From: Hyphomicrobiaceae bacterium
GTDB lineage: Bacteria; Pseudomonadota; Alphaproteobacteria; Rhizobiales; Methyloligellaceae
Direction of reading: 5' to 3'
DNA length: 64,000 nucleotides
Assembly: GCA_028066055.1 (NCBI GenBank)
Contig: JALCBY010000001.1
Span: forward strand, 62,001-126,000
In this document: positions 8,226-16,669 of the stretch, piece by piece
Position numbering within the stretch: position 1 is the stretch's first letter
Layout: each line of letters begins with the position of its first letter
Translations under genes and position numbers: made by a program
The notes under the pieces: model-generated
Databases searched by the model: none
What the model was told of the DNA's origin: nothing
What the model saw: only the letters and a program-made list of their open reading frames with translations

Positions 8226-10181
8226 ATGTCTGCCTGGAAAAAACTCAGGACTGCGGTCGATGTGCCGTTTCTCTTGATCGGCGCTGCGCTGACGCTCTAT
8301 ATCGGTTTTGCAGCCTTCGGCTTCGTCAAAAACTCCTCTGAACACTATTCCAACTTCATCCTCGGCGTCTGCCTCATGACCGGGCTTCTCGCGATCCGCA
8401 ATCTCTGCGACGAGAAGCTCGGCGGCAAGGACATGATGTCCGAAACCGGCGAGGACATGCACGCCAAGCGCTTCTTCTGGCTCCGCTTCGTCTTCGCGGT
8501 TGTCGCGCTCGTTACCAGCGCCGTCGCCATGGGCTACGTGCGCATCAACGCCGTAACGCTTGAGCAAACCCAGCCATTCTTCACCGATGTCGACATGATA
8601 TTCGGCTGGCTGATGACCGTATCCATCCTTGCCCTGACCCTTATTCACTGGGGTCCGCTCCTGACCTCGGTCATTGCTATTTCAATTACGTATTTCTTCC
8701 TGGGTCACCTGATCGAGAATCCCTTGTTCATGACCCCCGACTATGACGCCAATTTCGTCATGAACTATATCGGCCTCGGCACGAACCAGGGCTTTTACTA
8801 TCTGGCCCAGGTTGCCGCCGATGCCATTTATTTCCTGATCGTCTATGCCGCGATCCTGCTCGGCGTCGGCATGCTCGACATGGTGCTCGAAGTCGGCAAG
8901 GTCACCGGACGCCGGATTTCCGGCGGAGCCGCGGGCCCGGCACTGATCGGTTCCGGCATCGTTGCATCGATCATGGGACAGGCCGTCTCCAACGTCGTGC
9001 TGACGGGCCGGCTGACGATCCCGATGATGAAGAAATACGGCTACCAGAACTCAATGGCCGGCGCGATCGAGGCGACCGCCTCCACGGCCGGGCAGATCAT
9101 GCCACCGATCATGGGCCTCGCCGCGTTCATCATCGCGTCGTTCCTGAACAAACCTTACATCGACGTGGCCTTGTCGGCACTCGTGCCCGGCCTCCTCTAT
9201 CTCGTCGGTGTCGGCATTGCGGTCGCGATCTATGCCAAACGGTTCAGCCTTCCCAAGCTTACCGAGAAGGCGGACACGGCAATGATCACCCGGCTGCTGC
9301 CGACCTTTGTAATCTCCTTCGGTGTCGTGCTGTGGCTGCTGCTCGGTTACCGGTCGCCCGCAATCGCCGGCCTGTGGGGAATCCTGCTGGCGCTCGGGCT
9401 CTGCCTCTTCCAGGGTAAGTACCGCCCTTCAACAAAGGCTTTGTACAACGCCATCGAGGAAGGCTTCTATCTCGTTGCCGTGCTGTCGCTGTTGCTGATC
9501 GCCATCGGCCCGCTCGGGCAGGTGATGTTGACAACCAATCTGTCGGGCCGGCTCGGCGCGGTTCTGGTCCAGTATCTGCCCGACTCCCAACTCCTCCTGC
9601 TCATGGGCGCGATGGTTGTGTCGCTCATTCTGGGAATGGGGTTGCCGACGCCGGTGGCCTACATCATCGTTGCGCTCGCGCTCGTGCCTTTCATGCAACA
9701 GATCGGCGTTCCGCCGTTGCAGGCGCATTTCTTCGTTTTCTATTTCGCGGTTTTCTCAACGCTCACGCCACCGGTCGCAGTCAGCGTTCTGGCCGCGGGA
9801 AAGCTCGCGAACGCGACATTTTTAGGGACCGCGGCCGACGCGCTGAAAATCGCCGCAACCACCTTCATCATCCCCTTCGCATTCGTCTATTCGCCGTCTT
9901 TGATGACATTCCCGAACCTGACTTGGGCGATTGTGCCCGCAGTTCTGGAAGTCATCGCCATCCAGATCACCGTGTCGGCAGCCTCATACGGCTATTTCCT
10001 CCGCATCCTTTCCGGCGTTGAGCGCCTTGCGTTCCTCGCCGCTGCATTCTGCGGGTTCATGGCAATGACGCTCGGCCAAACATACTGGCATGTGGCGTTG
10101 ATCGCGATTTTCGGGGCGATGACCGTCTGGCTGTTCATGACGCGCTCGCGCGACGTGGCGGTCCAGGAAGCCGCCGAATAG
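8226..10181 (+). CDS. TRAP transporter fused permease (4TM/12TM, TAXI type)
   Basis: This 651-aa integral membrane protein carries the fused small and large TRAP permease domains typical of TAXI systems. The first about 160 residues hold the small-subunit-like helices. The remainder is DctM-like, with GSGIVASIMGQAVSNVVLTG and EATASTAGQIMPPIMG in the first half and GLPTPVAYIIVALALVPF plus STLTPPVAVSVLAAGKLA in the second, the two repeated substrate/Na-site motifs of the family. The start ATG at 8226 follows GGGGGAAG. It works with the upstream binding protein in sodium-driven uptake of a carboxylate-type solute. Confidence 0.92.
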   Translation: MSAWKKLRTAVDVPFLLIGAALTLYIGFAAFGFVKNSSEHYSNFILGVCLMTGLLAIRNLCDEKLGGKDMMSETGEDMHAKRFFWLRFVFAVVALVTSAVAMGYVRINAVTLEQTQPFFTDVDMIFGWLMTVSILALTLIHWGPLLTSVIAISITYFFLGHLIENPLFMTPDYDANFVMNYIGLGTNQGFYYLAQVAADAIYFLIVYAAILLGVGMLDMVLEVGKVTGRRISGGAAGPALIGSGIVASIMGQAVSNVVLTGRLTIPMMKKYGYQNSMAGAIEATASTAGQIMPPIMGLAAFIIASFLNKPYIDVALSALVPGLLYLVGVGIAVAIYAKRFSLPKLTEKADTAMITRLLPTFVISFGVVLWLLLGYRSPAIAGLWGILLALGLCLFQGKYRPSTKALYNAIEEGFYLVAVLSLLLIAIGPLGQVMLTTNLSGRLGAVLVQYLPDSQLLLLMGAMVVSLILGMGLPTPVAYIIVALALVPFMQQIGVPPLQAHFFVFYFAVFSTLTPPVAVSVLAAGKLANATFLGTAADALKIAATTFIIPFAFVYSPSLMTFPNLTWAIVPAVLEVIAIQITVSAASYGYFLRILSGVERLAFLAAAFCGFMAMTLGQTYWHVALIAIFGAMTVWLFMTRSRDVAVQEAAE

Positions 10182-10196
10182 AGCAAACGGACCCGC

Positions 10197-10673
10197 CTAG
10201 GTCCGCATACGGAACAGGAGTTGGTCGAATTCGATTACGGCGCCATCGTCCTGCGCAATTTCGGCGACCGTGCCATCTTCCGGCGCCTCGATCGCCGTGA
10301 AAAGCTTCATGACCTCGATCAGACACAACGTGTCGCCCTTTTTCACCTGCGCGCCCTCTTCGACGAAAGGCGGCTCGTCCGGCGACGGACGCCGGTAGAA
10401 TGTGCCGACCATGGGAGAGCGGACATCGAGCAAGCCGGCCTTGCCCGGTGTCTCGGTTTGAGGGCGCATCACAGGCGCGGGATCTTCCGCGCCGGATTGT
10501 GCAGGCGCTTGCCCAGGATCTGAAGCCGATGAGGATGCAACGCCATCAGTCGTCGGAGAGCCATTGCGCCGGACAACCAGCCGCGTTCCCTCCAGTTCGA
10601 GAACGACCTCATCGCACTCCGAAGCGTCGATGAGCTTGAGGATTTCCGCAACTTCCTTGAATGTCAGCGGCAC
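10197..10673 (-). CDS. Biotin carboxyl carrier protein (AccB-like)
   Basis: This 158-aa biotin carrier has a C-terminal biotinyl domain containing CLIEVMKLFTAIEA, with predicted biotinyl-Lys123; the usual EAMKM is EVMKL here. The N-terminal about 40 residues (PLTFKEVAEILKLIDAS onward) match AccB-type carriers and a Pro/Ala/Ser linker joins the two. GTG at 10673 is chosen because homology begins there; a longer frame upstream would overlap the divergent carboxyltransferase gene. No biotin carboxylase is adjacent. It may serve the divergent carboxyltransferase, with charging by a carboxylase encoded elsewhere. Confidence 0.9.
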   Translation of the reverse strand: MPLTFKEVAEILKLIDASECDEVVLELEGTRLVVRRNGSPTTDGVASSSASDPGQAPAQSGAEDPAPVMRPQTETPGKAGLLDVRSPMVGTFYRRPSPDEPPFVEEGAQVKKGDTLCLIEVMKLFTAIEAPEDGTVAEIAQDDGAVIEFDQLLFRMRT

Positions 10674-10750
10674 AACCGATTCCCGTTGTTTTGCAACGCA
10701 TTGCCCCCATGCGGCTTGACACGCCGCCATACCGATCCGCACTATGCGAT

Positions 10751-10787
10751 GTCCATAATATGAAATCAATTGTCTTGAATTATGGAC
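10751..10787. promoter_or_regulatory. Divergent-promoter inverted repeat GTCCATAAT...ATTATGGAC
   Basis: Perfect 9-base arms at 10751-10759 and 10779-10787 are separated by 19 bases of AT-rich sequence in the gap between the biotin carrier and carboxyltransferase genes. Its placement suggests a regulator-binding site acting on both divergent genes. The IclR and LysR genes at 2-4 kb are candidate regulators, but nothing in the sequence links them. Confidence 0.5.
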
Positions 10788-10823
10788 TTTTAATCCCGAG
10801 TAAACAGCATCAATAAAGGTGTC

Positions 10824-12275
10824 ATGACACGGGCAATCAAACTGATCGATGTGACATTGCGCGATGCCCATCAATGTCTGTGGGCGACGCGCATGACAAC
10901 CGCCATGATGAAGGATATCGCCCCGCGCCTAGATCGCGCGGGGTTTGAGGCAATCGACCTTGTCGGTGGCGCGGTATTCGATGTCTGTGTGCGGTATCTG
11001 CGCGAAGACCCGTGGGAGCGGATGCGGATTTTGAGCGAATGGGTCACTGAGACGCCGCTCATCATTCACACCCGCGGTCAGAGCCTCTTCACGTTTGAGT
11101 TCTTTGCCGATGACATTGTTGAGCTGGCGGCGGAACGGTTCGCCGCCAACGGCATGCGCTATCACACGCCTTATGATGCGCTGAACGACATGCGCAATCT
11201 GGAGATTCCGATCCGTGCGGCCAAATCCCATGGCCTCTATGTCGTCGGCGGGCTCGTTTATACGCACAGCCCCGTCCACACCGACGCCTATTATTCGGGC
11301 AAGGCGAAACACCTTATGAAGCTCGGCGTCGACGCCGTCTTCCTGAAAGACGCAAGCGGCCTCCTGTTGCCCGAACGCGTTGCGACCCTTGTTCCCGCAG
11401 TCAAGAAGGTCATCGGCGACATGCCGCTGCAAATCCACACCCACTGCAACTCCGGTCTCGCACCATATGTGGTGCTGCAAGCCGTCGATCATGGCGTGGA
11501 CGTTGTTCACACCGCAACCTCGACCCTCGCCAACGATGTTTCGCATTCACCGACGGAGCTGGTGGCACGGAACCTCAGACGGCGCGGATACGAGGTGCCG
11601 GTCGACCTCGAACCGGTTCGGGAGGTCGCCGACCGGCTCGCTTACATTGCAGAAAAGGAAAACAAGCCCGTCGGATCACCGCGGGAATATGACGAGTTTC
11701 ACTATCATCATCAGTGCCCGGGCGGGATGGTCTCAAATCTTCAGTATCAGCTTGAAACCATGGGTCTCGAAGGTCGTCTGGAAGAAATCCTGGACGAGGC
11801 GGGGCGCGTTCGCGCGGACCTCGGTTACCCGATTGTCGTAAGCCCGTTTGCGCAATATATCGTCACGCAGGCCGTTCTCAATGTCATGGGCAAGGACCAG
11901 GGCAAGGCGCGCTATGAAACGGTGCCGGATGAGGTGCGCCTCTATGTCCAGGGCGGTTACGGCGAGATTGCTGGTGAGATCGATCCGAACCTGTATGACA
12001 GGATCACACGTGGCGCTGCTCCCATCACCGAGCGGCCGGGCGCATTGGTTGAGCCGGCGCTCGACCGGCTGCGAAAAACGCGCGGACCGTTTTCATCCGA
12101 CGACGACCTGCTGCTGGCGGCGTTCTACGATGACACCCAATATTCGACGCTAAAGGATGCGGGACCCATCAAGACCGACTATCCACTCATGGAAACGCCG
12201 CTGCTTACCCTTGTGAAGGAAATAACCGGGCGGCCCAGCATCAAGTCATTCCACCTGAGCGTGCCCGCGGAATGA
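10824..12275 (+). CDS. Biotin-dependent carboxyltransferase / oxaloacetate decarboxylase alpha-like protein without biotin domain
   Basis: This 483-aa protein matches the HMGL-like TIM barrel and conserved carboxylase domain of pyruvate carboxylase and oxaloacetate decarboxylase alpha. Features include LIDVTLRDAHQC (8-18), the carbamylated-lysine-type motif FLKDASGLL (about 172-180), the metal site QIHTHCNSG (about 204-212), and FHYHHQCPGGMVSNL. The usual C-terminal biotinyl domain is absent; the separate carrier encoded divergently would supply biotin. ATG at 10824 has AAAGGTG upstream. With the TRAP importer it probably carboxylates or decarboxylates an imported 2-oxoacid-like compound. The substrate is unknown. 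Confidence 0.88.
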   Translation: MTRAIKLIDVTLRDAHQCLWATRMTTAMMKDIAPRLDRAGFEAIDLVGGAVFDVCVRYLREDPWERMRILSEWVTETPLIIHTRGQSLFTFEFFADDIVELAAERFAANGMRYHTPYDALNDMRNLEIPIRAAKSHGLYVVGGLVYTHSPVHTDAYYSGKAKHLMKLGVDAVFLKDASGLLLPERVATLVPAVKKVIGDMPLQIHTHCNSGLAPYVVLQAVDHGVDVVHTATSTLANDVSHSPTELVARNLRRRGYEVPVDLEPVREVADRLAYIAEKENKPVGSPREYDEFHYHHQCPGGMVSNLQYQLETMGLEGRLEEILDEAGRVRADLGYPIVVSPFAQYIVTQAVLNVMGKDQGKARYETVPDEVRLYVQGGYGEIAGEIDPNLYDRITRGAAPITERPGALVEPALDRLRKTRGPFSSDDDLLLAAFYDDTQYSTLKDAGPIKTDYPLMETPLLTLVKEITGRPSIKSFHLSVPAE

Positions 12276-12287
12276 GAGAGCGCCGAA

Positions 12288-12965
12288 CTAACCGATCACC
12301 GGGGGCAGTTCCGACAGCGACGTCAGAATTGCCTTGGGTACGCCTGGAAGCCGCTCAGGCGGCTGGTTGAACCGGTTGAGATGCGCCACCTGGAACCCGA
12401 AATCGGCTGCACCCGATGCATCCCAGGCGTTCGCCGAAACGAAACAAACCTCTTCCCTCTGTATGCCGAACCGATCCACCACCATCTGGTAGACCCGTCC
12501 GTCAGGTTTGAAAATCCCGACGTCCTCGACCGACAGCACCTCGTCCAGCAGAGGTTTGAGCCCGGACGCCTCGACGGCGGCCGCAAGCATCTCGTGGGAA
12601 CCATTCGACAGGATGCCGGTCGCATAACCGGACGCCTTGAGCTGTTCGAGTGTGGAAACCGCATCCGGATAGGCGTCCAGGGTCATATAGAGATCCATCA
12701 GGCGCTGACGGATATCGGGATTGTCGATGTCGTGAGCGGCAAGTGAATAGTCGAGTGCGTCGCCTGTAACCTGCCAGAAGTCGGTATACTTCCCCATCAG
12801 GCTGCGCAGCCACGTATATTGAAGCTGTTTGCCTCTCCACATGTCGGACAAGGGTTGCGCCTTGTCACCGAGGTCGCCGGCGATCGTCGCGGTCGGTGCA
12901 TGAATGTCAAAGAGCGTGCCGTAGGCATCGAACACACATGCCTTGACGTTCTCAATTTTCGACAT
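12288..12965 (-). CDS. Haloacid dehalogenase, type II (HAD superfamily)
   Basis: This 225-aa HAD hydrolase resembles (S)-2-haloacid dehalogenases, which convert 2-haloalkanoates to 2-hydroxyacids via an aspartyl ester. Nucleophile Asp13 sits in VFDAYGTLFD, motif II Ser/Asn in ILSNGS, motif III Lys in IFKPDGRVYQ, and motif IV is SANAWDASGA, characteristic of type II dehalogenases rather than phosphatases. The helical cap (about 20-95) includes MWRGKQLQYTWLRSLMGKY. It converges on the carboxyltransferase gene. Actual dehalogenation of a given substrate is not shown. Confidence 0.88.
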   Translation of the reverse strand: MSKIENVKACVFDAYGTLFDIHAPTATIAGDLGDKAQPLSDMWRGKQLQYTWLRSLMGKYTDFWQVTGDALDYSLAAHDIDNPDIRQRLMDLYMTLDAYPDAVSTLEQLKASGYATGILSNGSHEMLAAAVEASGLKPLLDEVLSVEDVGIFKPDGRVYQMVVDRFGIQREEVCFVSANAWDASGAADFGFQVAHLNRFNQPPERLPGVPKAILTSLSELPPVIG

Positions 12966-13098
12966 TGCCAGCCTCCAATTCGACGAATTGCTCGCTCAGA
13001 TAAAAGCTAGAAAAGCAATCGTTCCGAGTGAATAGGCCATTTCGCGATAGCACCTGTTTTCATCTGGAGGAGAAGCGCACCGGACACCGCCCAGTCAC

Positions 13099-14325
13099 CT
13101 AATCGTAACTGCGCTGATCGTCGATGACCTTGCCGTCATTCGGCAAAGATCCCGGTTCAACGACCTCGACCTTACCTTTGACCTTGAGAATTCCCTGCAG
13201 GGAATTCTCTATCGATGCGGCGTCCGCACCGTCCGCTTCAACCTGAACCGTCATTTCATCGCGATCGTCCCCGCGTGTGATGACGACCCGTGCACGGCGC
13301 ACGTCGCGATGCCTTTCAACGAGTGCTGCAACCTGTTCGGGACGCACGAACATGCCGCGCACCTTCGCGGTCTGGTCGGCTCGGCCCATCCACCCCTTGA
13401 TACGCATATTGGTGCGCCCGCACGGGCTTTTGCCCGGCATGACGGCCGACAAGTCGCCGGTGGCGAACCGGATGAGCGGATAATCGCGATTGAAATTGGT
13501 GACGATCACCTCGCCGACATTACCCTCGGCGACCGGATCGCCCGTTCCCGGCGTCACGATTTCGATCAGTATGCCTTCATCGACAATCATGCCCTCCATC
13601 GCCTCGGACTCATACGCGACATTGCCGAAATCAGCAGTCGCATAGCATTGCAGGCATGCGATGCCACGCTCGCGATACTCCTCGCGCAGCGACGGGAAAA
13701 GCGCACCACCTGACACGGCGGCTTTGGTTATGCATGAGAGATCGAGATCCTGCTCGGTACCGCTGTCGAGAATTACCTTCAGAAAGTCCGGCGTGCCCGC
13801 ATATGTGGTCACGCCGATCGCAGCAGCGGCCTGCGCCTGCAGCTCGCTCTGGCCGGTGCCAGCGGGCACCACCGCTGCACTGACCGCATGCGCGCCATTC
13901 TCGAACATCATGCCTGCCGGTGTCAGGTGATAGGAGAAGCAGTTCTGCACGATGTCGCCCGCGCCGATTTTGCAGGCGTGAAGAAAGCGTCCGATCCGCC
14001 ACCAGTCGTGACTGGTCTGTCCGGGCTCGTAGATCGGACCCGGCGACTGAAAGATATGGGCATAGCCGGAAACGGCGCCGACACCGAACCCGCCAAAGGG
14101 CGGATTTCCTTTTTGGAGTTCCTGCAAGGCAGATTTCCGCAGAATCGGCAACCTGGCCAGAGCATCGCGATCTTTCACGCCCGCGGCATCGATCCCCTCA
14201 AGATGCTTCGCCATCGCCGGAGACACCGCCTGCGCATGGGCGATGAGTTCGGGCAACGCCGTGGCCAGATCGCTCGCGCGCCGGTCGGCGGAGCGGGTTT
14301 CCAGCTCATCGTAATACTCTGCCAT
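13099..14325 (-). CDS. Phenylacetate-CoA ligase-like AMP-forming enzyme
   Basis: This 408-aa member of the PaaK-type adenylate-forming family probably activates an aromatic or related carboxylic acid to its CoA thioester. Visible features are the N-terminal YYDELETRSADRR segment, SYHLTPAGMMFENGAHA, YATADFGNVAYE around the acyl-binding region, and a C-terminal ACT-like domain (VRPEQVAALVERHRDVRRARVVITR). ATG at 14325 is preferred to 14352 because of the GAGGGGCGAGGGA site and family length. It is the last gene of a minus-strand run with a complete Liv-type importer, suggesting that imported acid is activated here. Confidence 0.87.
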   Translation of the reverse strand: MAEYYDELETRSADRRASDLATALPELIAHAQAVSPAMAKHLEGIDAAGVKDRDALARLPILRKSALQELQKGNPPFGGFGVGAVSGYAHIFQSPGPIYEPGQTSHDWWRIGRFLHACKIGAGDIVQNCFSYHLTPAGMMFENGAHAVSAAVVPAGTGQSELQAQAAAAIGVTTYAGTPDFLKVILDSGTEQDLDLSCITKAAVSGGALFPSLREEYRERGIACLQCYATADFGNVAYESEAMEGMIVDEGILIEIVTPGTGDPVAEGNVGEVIVTNFNRDYPLIRFATGDLSAVMPGKSPCGRTNMRIKGWMGRADQTAKVRGMFVRPEQVAALVERHRDVRRARVVITRGDDRDEMTVQVEADGADAASIENSLQGILKVKGKVEVVEPGSLPNDGKVIDDQRSYD

Positions 14326-14364
14326 TCCCTCGCCCCTCGTGCGAACGTCCACCGGGCCCGTGCT

Positions 14365-15219
14365 TCAGCTCAACCAGCGTTTGCGGCGCCGGTACGAACG
14401 CACGTTGCGGAAAGACCTGCGTCCCTCTTCCGATATGCCGAGATAAAACTCCTTCACGTCCGGGTTCTCGCGCAGCTCTTTCGCCGGACCATCCATGACA
14501 ATACGCCCGTTTTCGAGGATGTAACCGTATTGGGCATATTTGAGCGCCATGTTCGTATTCTGCTCGGCCAGCAGCACGCTCACCCCCTGCTCCCGATTGA
14601 GCAGCTTCACGATCTCGAAGATTTCTTCAACGAGTTGCGGAGCGAGACCCATTGACGGTTCGTCGAGCAGCATCATCGTCGGACGTGACATCAGGGCGCG
14701 TCCGATTGCCGTCATCTGCTGCTCACCGCCGGAGATATAGCCGGCGAGCGAGCTGCGCCGCTCCTTTAGCCGCGGGAAATATGTGTATACGAGCTCAAGG
14801 TCGTCCCTGATCTCCTTGCGGGCATTGCCGCGGGTATAGGCACCGGTCAGGAGGTTTTCCTCCACCGTGAGATGCTCGAAACAATGCCGCCCTTCCATCA
14901 CCTGAATGCAGCCGCGCTTGACCAGATCATTGGTCGAGCGCGCATCCACCCGGTCGCCCTTGAAAACGATACTGCCCTTGGTCACCTCGCCGCGTTCGGC
15001 ATAGAGCAGATTTGAAATCGCCTTGAGTGTGGTTGACTTGCCTGCGCCGTTCGCGCCGAGCAACGCCACGATGCCCCCCTGCGCCACTTCCAGTGACACG
15101 CCCTTCAGTACAAGAATAACGTGGTCGTAAATGACCTCGATATTGTTGACCGAGAGGATGGACGGCGGCGTTTCCGCCGCCGTCTCCGGGCTCTTTTCGG
15201 TCTGAGCCATTGCGTCCAT
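14365..15219 (-). CDS. Branched-chain amino acid-type ABC transporter ATP-binding protein (LivF-like)
   Basis: This 284-aa ATPase has Walker A GANGAGKST (55-63), the LivF-typical Q-loop and signature region (ISGGEQQMTAIGRAL), and Walker B MLLDEPSMGLAP. Its stop-start junction with the binding-protein gene is TAATG at 15219-15221, so it is translationally coupled. Another ATG lies three codons later. The C-terminus is about 30 residues longer than standard LivF and ends in a basic tail (RRSFRNVRSYRRRKRWL). Together with LivG-, LivH- and LivM-like genes it completes one importer. Confidence 0.9.
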   Translation of the reverse strand: MDAMAQTEKSPETAAETPPSILSVNNIEVIYDHVILVLKGVSLEVAQGGIVALLGANGAGKSTTLKAISNLLYAERGEVTKGSIVFKGDRVDARSTNDLVKRGCIQVMEGRHCFEHLTVEENLLTGAYTRGNARKEIRDDLELVYTYFPRLKERRSSLAGYISGGEQQMTAIGRALMSRPTMMLLDEPSMGLAPQLVEEIFEIVKLLNREQGVSVLLAEQNTNMALKYAQYGYILENGRIVMDGPAKELRENPDVKEFYLGISEEGRRSFRNVRSYRRRKRWLS

Positions 15220-16535
15220 TACTTGCAGTCGCGAGGCGTGATGTTGTTTTCCTTCGCGAACTTCTGCGAGTCCTCGTCGATCAGAGGCTGGATCACGTCC
15301 ATGTCCGGCTCGTAGAAGTTGGATACGATCTTCCACTCCTTGCCATCCCACTGCTGGACCGCGACCTTGCGCGGACCTTCGTGGTTTTCACACGTGATCT
15401 TGACGGGGATCGTCAGGCCTTCGGCACCAAGCTCTTTCAGCCGCGCTTCGTCGACATCGAGAGCTTCGTAGCCGTCGCGCATCATCGCACCGGTAATTTC
15501 CTTGGTCTTGTGGATTTCCATGGCCTTGCGCACGGCTTCAGAGGCCCACATCGCAGCCACCAGGCCACGGTTGTAGAGCACCTCGCCGACACGGTCCTTG
15601 AAGTCCGGATGCGGCGCCTTTCCGGCATCATAGAGATGCTTGATGATATCCTTGTGGACCGGGAAGTTCGCACCCGGCTGATGGAAGGCACCTGACAGGT
15701 AACCCTTCGCGGCTGCGCCGGCGGGCTTCACGTCATTTTCGGAACCTGACCACCACACGCCGATGAAACGGTCCATCGGAAAGCGGATCGAGGCAGCTTC
15801 CTTGATCGCCACCTGGTTCATCACACCCCAGCCCCACATCAGGATCCAGTCGGGCTTCTCGCGGCGGATCTTCAGCCACGTTGCCTTTTGTTCCTGACCG
15901 GGATGGTCGACGGCCAGACCCTGATAGGTAAAGCCGTGCTTCTTGGCGAGTTCCTGCAGCGTGCGGATCGGCTCCTTGCCATAGGCGGAGTTGTGATAGA
16001 CGAGGTAAATCTTCTTACCCTTCAGCTTGTCCATTCCGCCTTCTTTTTCGCCGATATATTTGACCAGCGCGGAGGCCTGGCTCCAGTAGGTCGCAGGGAA
16101 GTTAAAGACCCACTTGAAGACCTTGCCATTGGCGGCCGACGTGCGACCGTAACCCATGGAGTGGATCGGAATCTGGTCCACCGATGCCTTGGGGATCAGC
16201 TGATAGGTGATACCGGTCGAGAGCGGCTGATAGACAAGCGCGCCGCTGCCTTCCTTCTTCGTTTTTTCGTAGCACTCAACACCCTGCTTGGTGTTGTAGG
16301 CAGTCTCACAAGGAACAACCTTGATCTTGACGCCGTTGATGCCGCCGTCACGCTCGTTGAGCATGGTCCAGTAGTCGGTCCAGCCGTTGGCGAACGGAAT
16401 ACCATTCGGAGCATAAGGGCCCGTCCGGTAATCCATCGACGGAACCGTCAGTTCATACGCGCTCGCGGAACCGACCGCGAGCGGTATCGCAACAACTGCG
16501 GCGGCAGCCGTCGCGATCCAGGTACGCAACTTCAT
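15219..16535 (-). CDS. Branched-chain amino acid-type ABC transporter substrate-binding protein
   Basis: This 438-aa periplasmic binding protein of the LivJ/K (peripla_BP_6) type has a signal peptide (MKLRTWIATAAAAVVAIPL, cleaved near ASAYE). The mature domain includes NGWTDYWTMLNERDGGINGVKI and the later fold motif GKKIYLVYHNSAYGKEP. It is longer than LivJ (about 370 aa), as in homologues from aromatic-acid clusters. It sits between LivM- and LivF-like genes. The ligand may be an aromatic or aliphatic acid processed by the flanking CoA ligases rather than an amino acid. Confidence 0.9.
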   Translation of the reverse strand: MKLRTWIATAAAAVVAIPLAVGSASAYELTVPSMDYRTGPYAPNGIPFANGWTDYWTMLNERDGGINGVKIKVVPCETAYNTKQGVECYEKTKKEGSGALVYQPLSTGITYQLIPKASVDQIPIHSMGYGRTSAANGKVFKWVFNFPATYWSQASALVKYIGEKEGGMDKLKGKKIYLVYHNSAYGKEPIRTLQELAKKHGFTYQGLAVDHPGQEQKATWLKIRREKPDWILMWGWGVMNQVAIKEAASIRFPMDRFIGVWWSGSENDVKPAGAAAKGYLSGAFHQPGANFPVHKDIIKHLYDAGKAPHPDFKDRVGEVLYNRGLVAAMWASEAVRKAMEIHKTKEITGAMMRDGYEALDVDEARLKELGAEGLTIPVKITCENHEGPRKVAVQQWDGKEWKIVSNFYEPDMDVIQPLIDEDSQKFAKENNITPRDCK

Positions 16536-16669
16536 TTGCTTTCCTCCCTTTGATGCGGTGCCCGAATTTATTTCGGCACCTTGACTTCAAGTGTACTGTG
16601 ACTGAGCTACAGCTCAATCACCAATTCGCCTCCCCTGACCGCAAAAGTTGCGGATTTCATTAAACTTTC
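16536..16669 (-). promoter_or_regulatory. Structured intercistronic leader before the binding-protein gene
   Basis: Reading on the minus strand, this 134-base gap holds an inverted repeat CCGCAA-CTT-TTGCGG (16639-16653), a near-palindrome TGAGCT-AC-AGCTCA (about 16603-16616), and GGTGCCGAA...TTCGGGCACC (about 16558-16581) just before the GGGAGG site of the binding-protein gene. These could end or stabilise transcripts and raise binding-protein expression above that of the membrane subunits. Confidence 0.4.
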
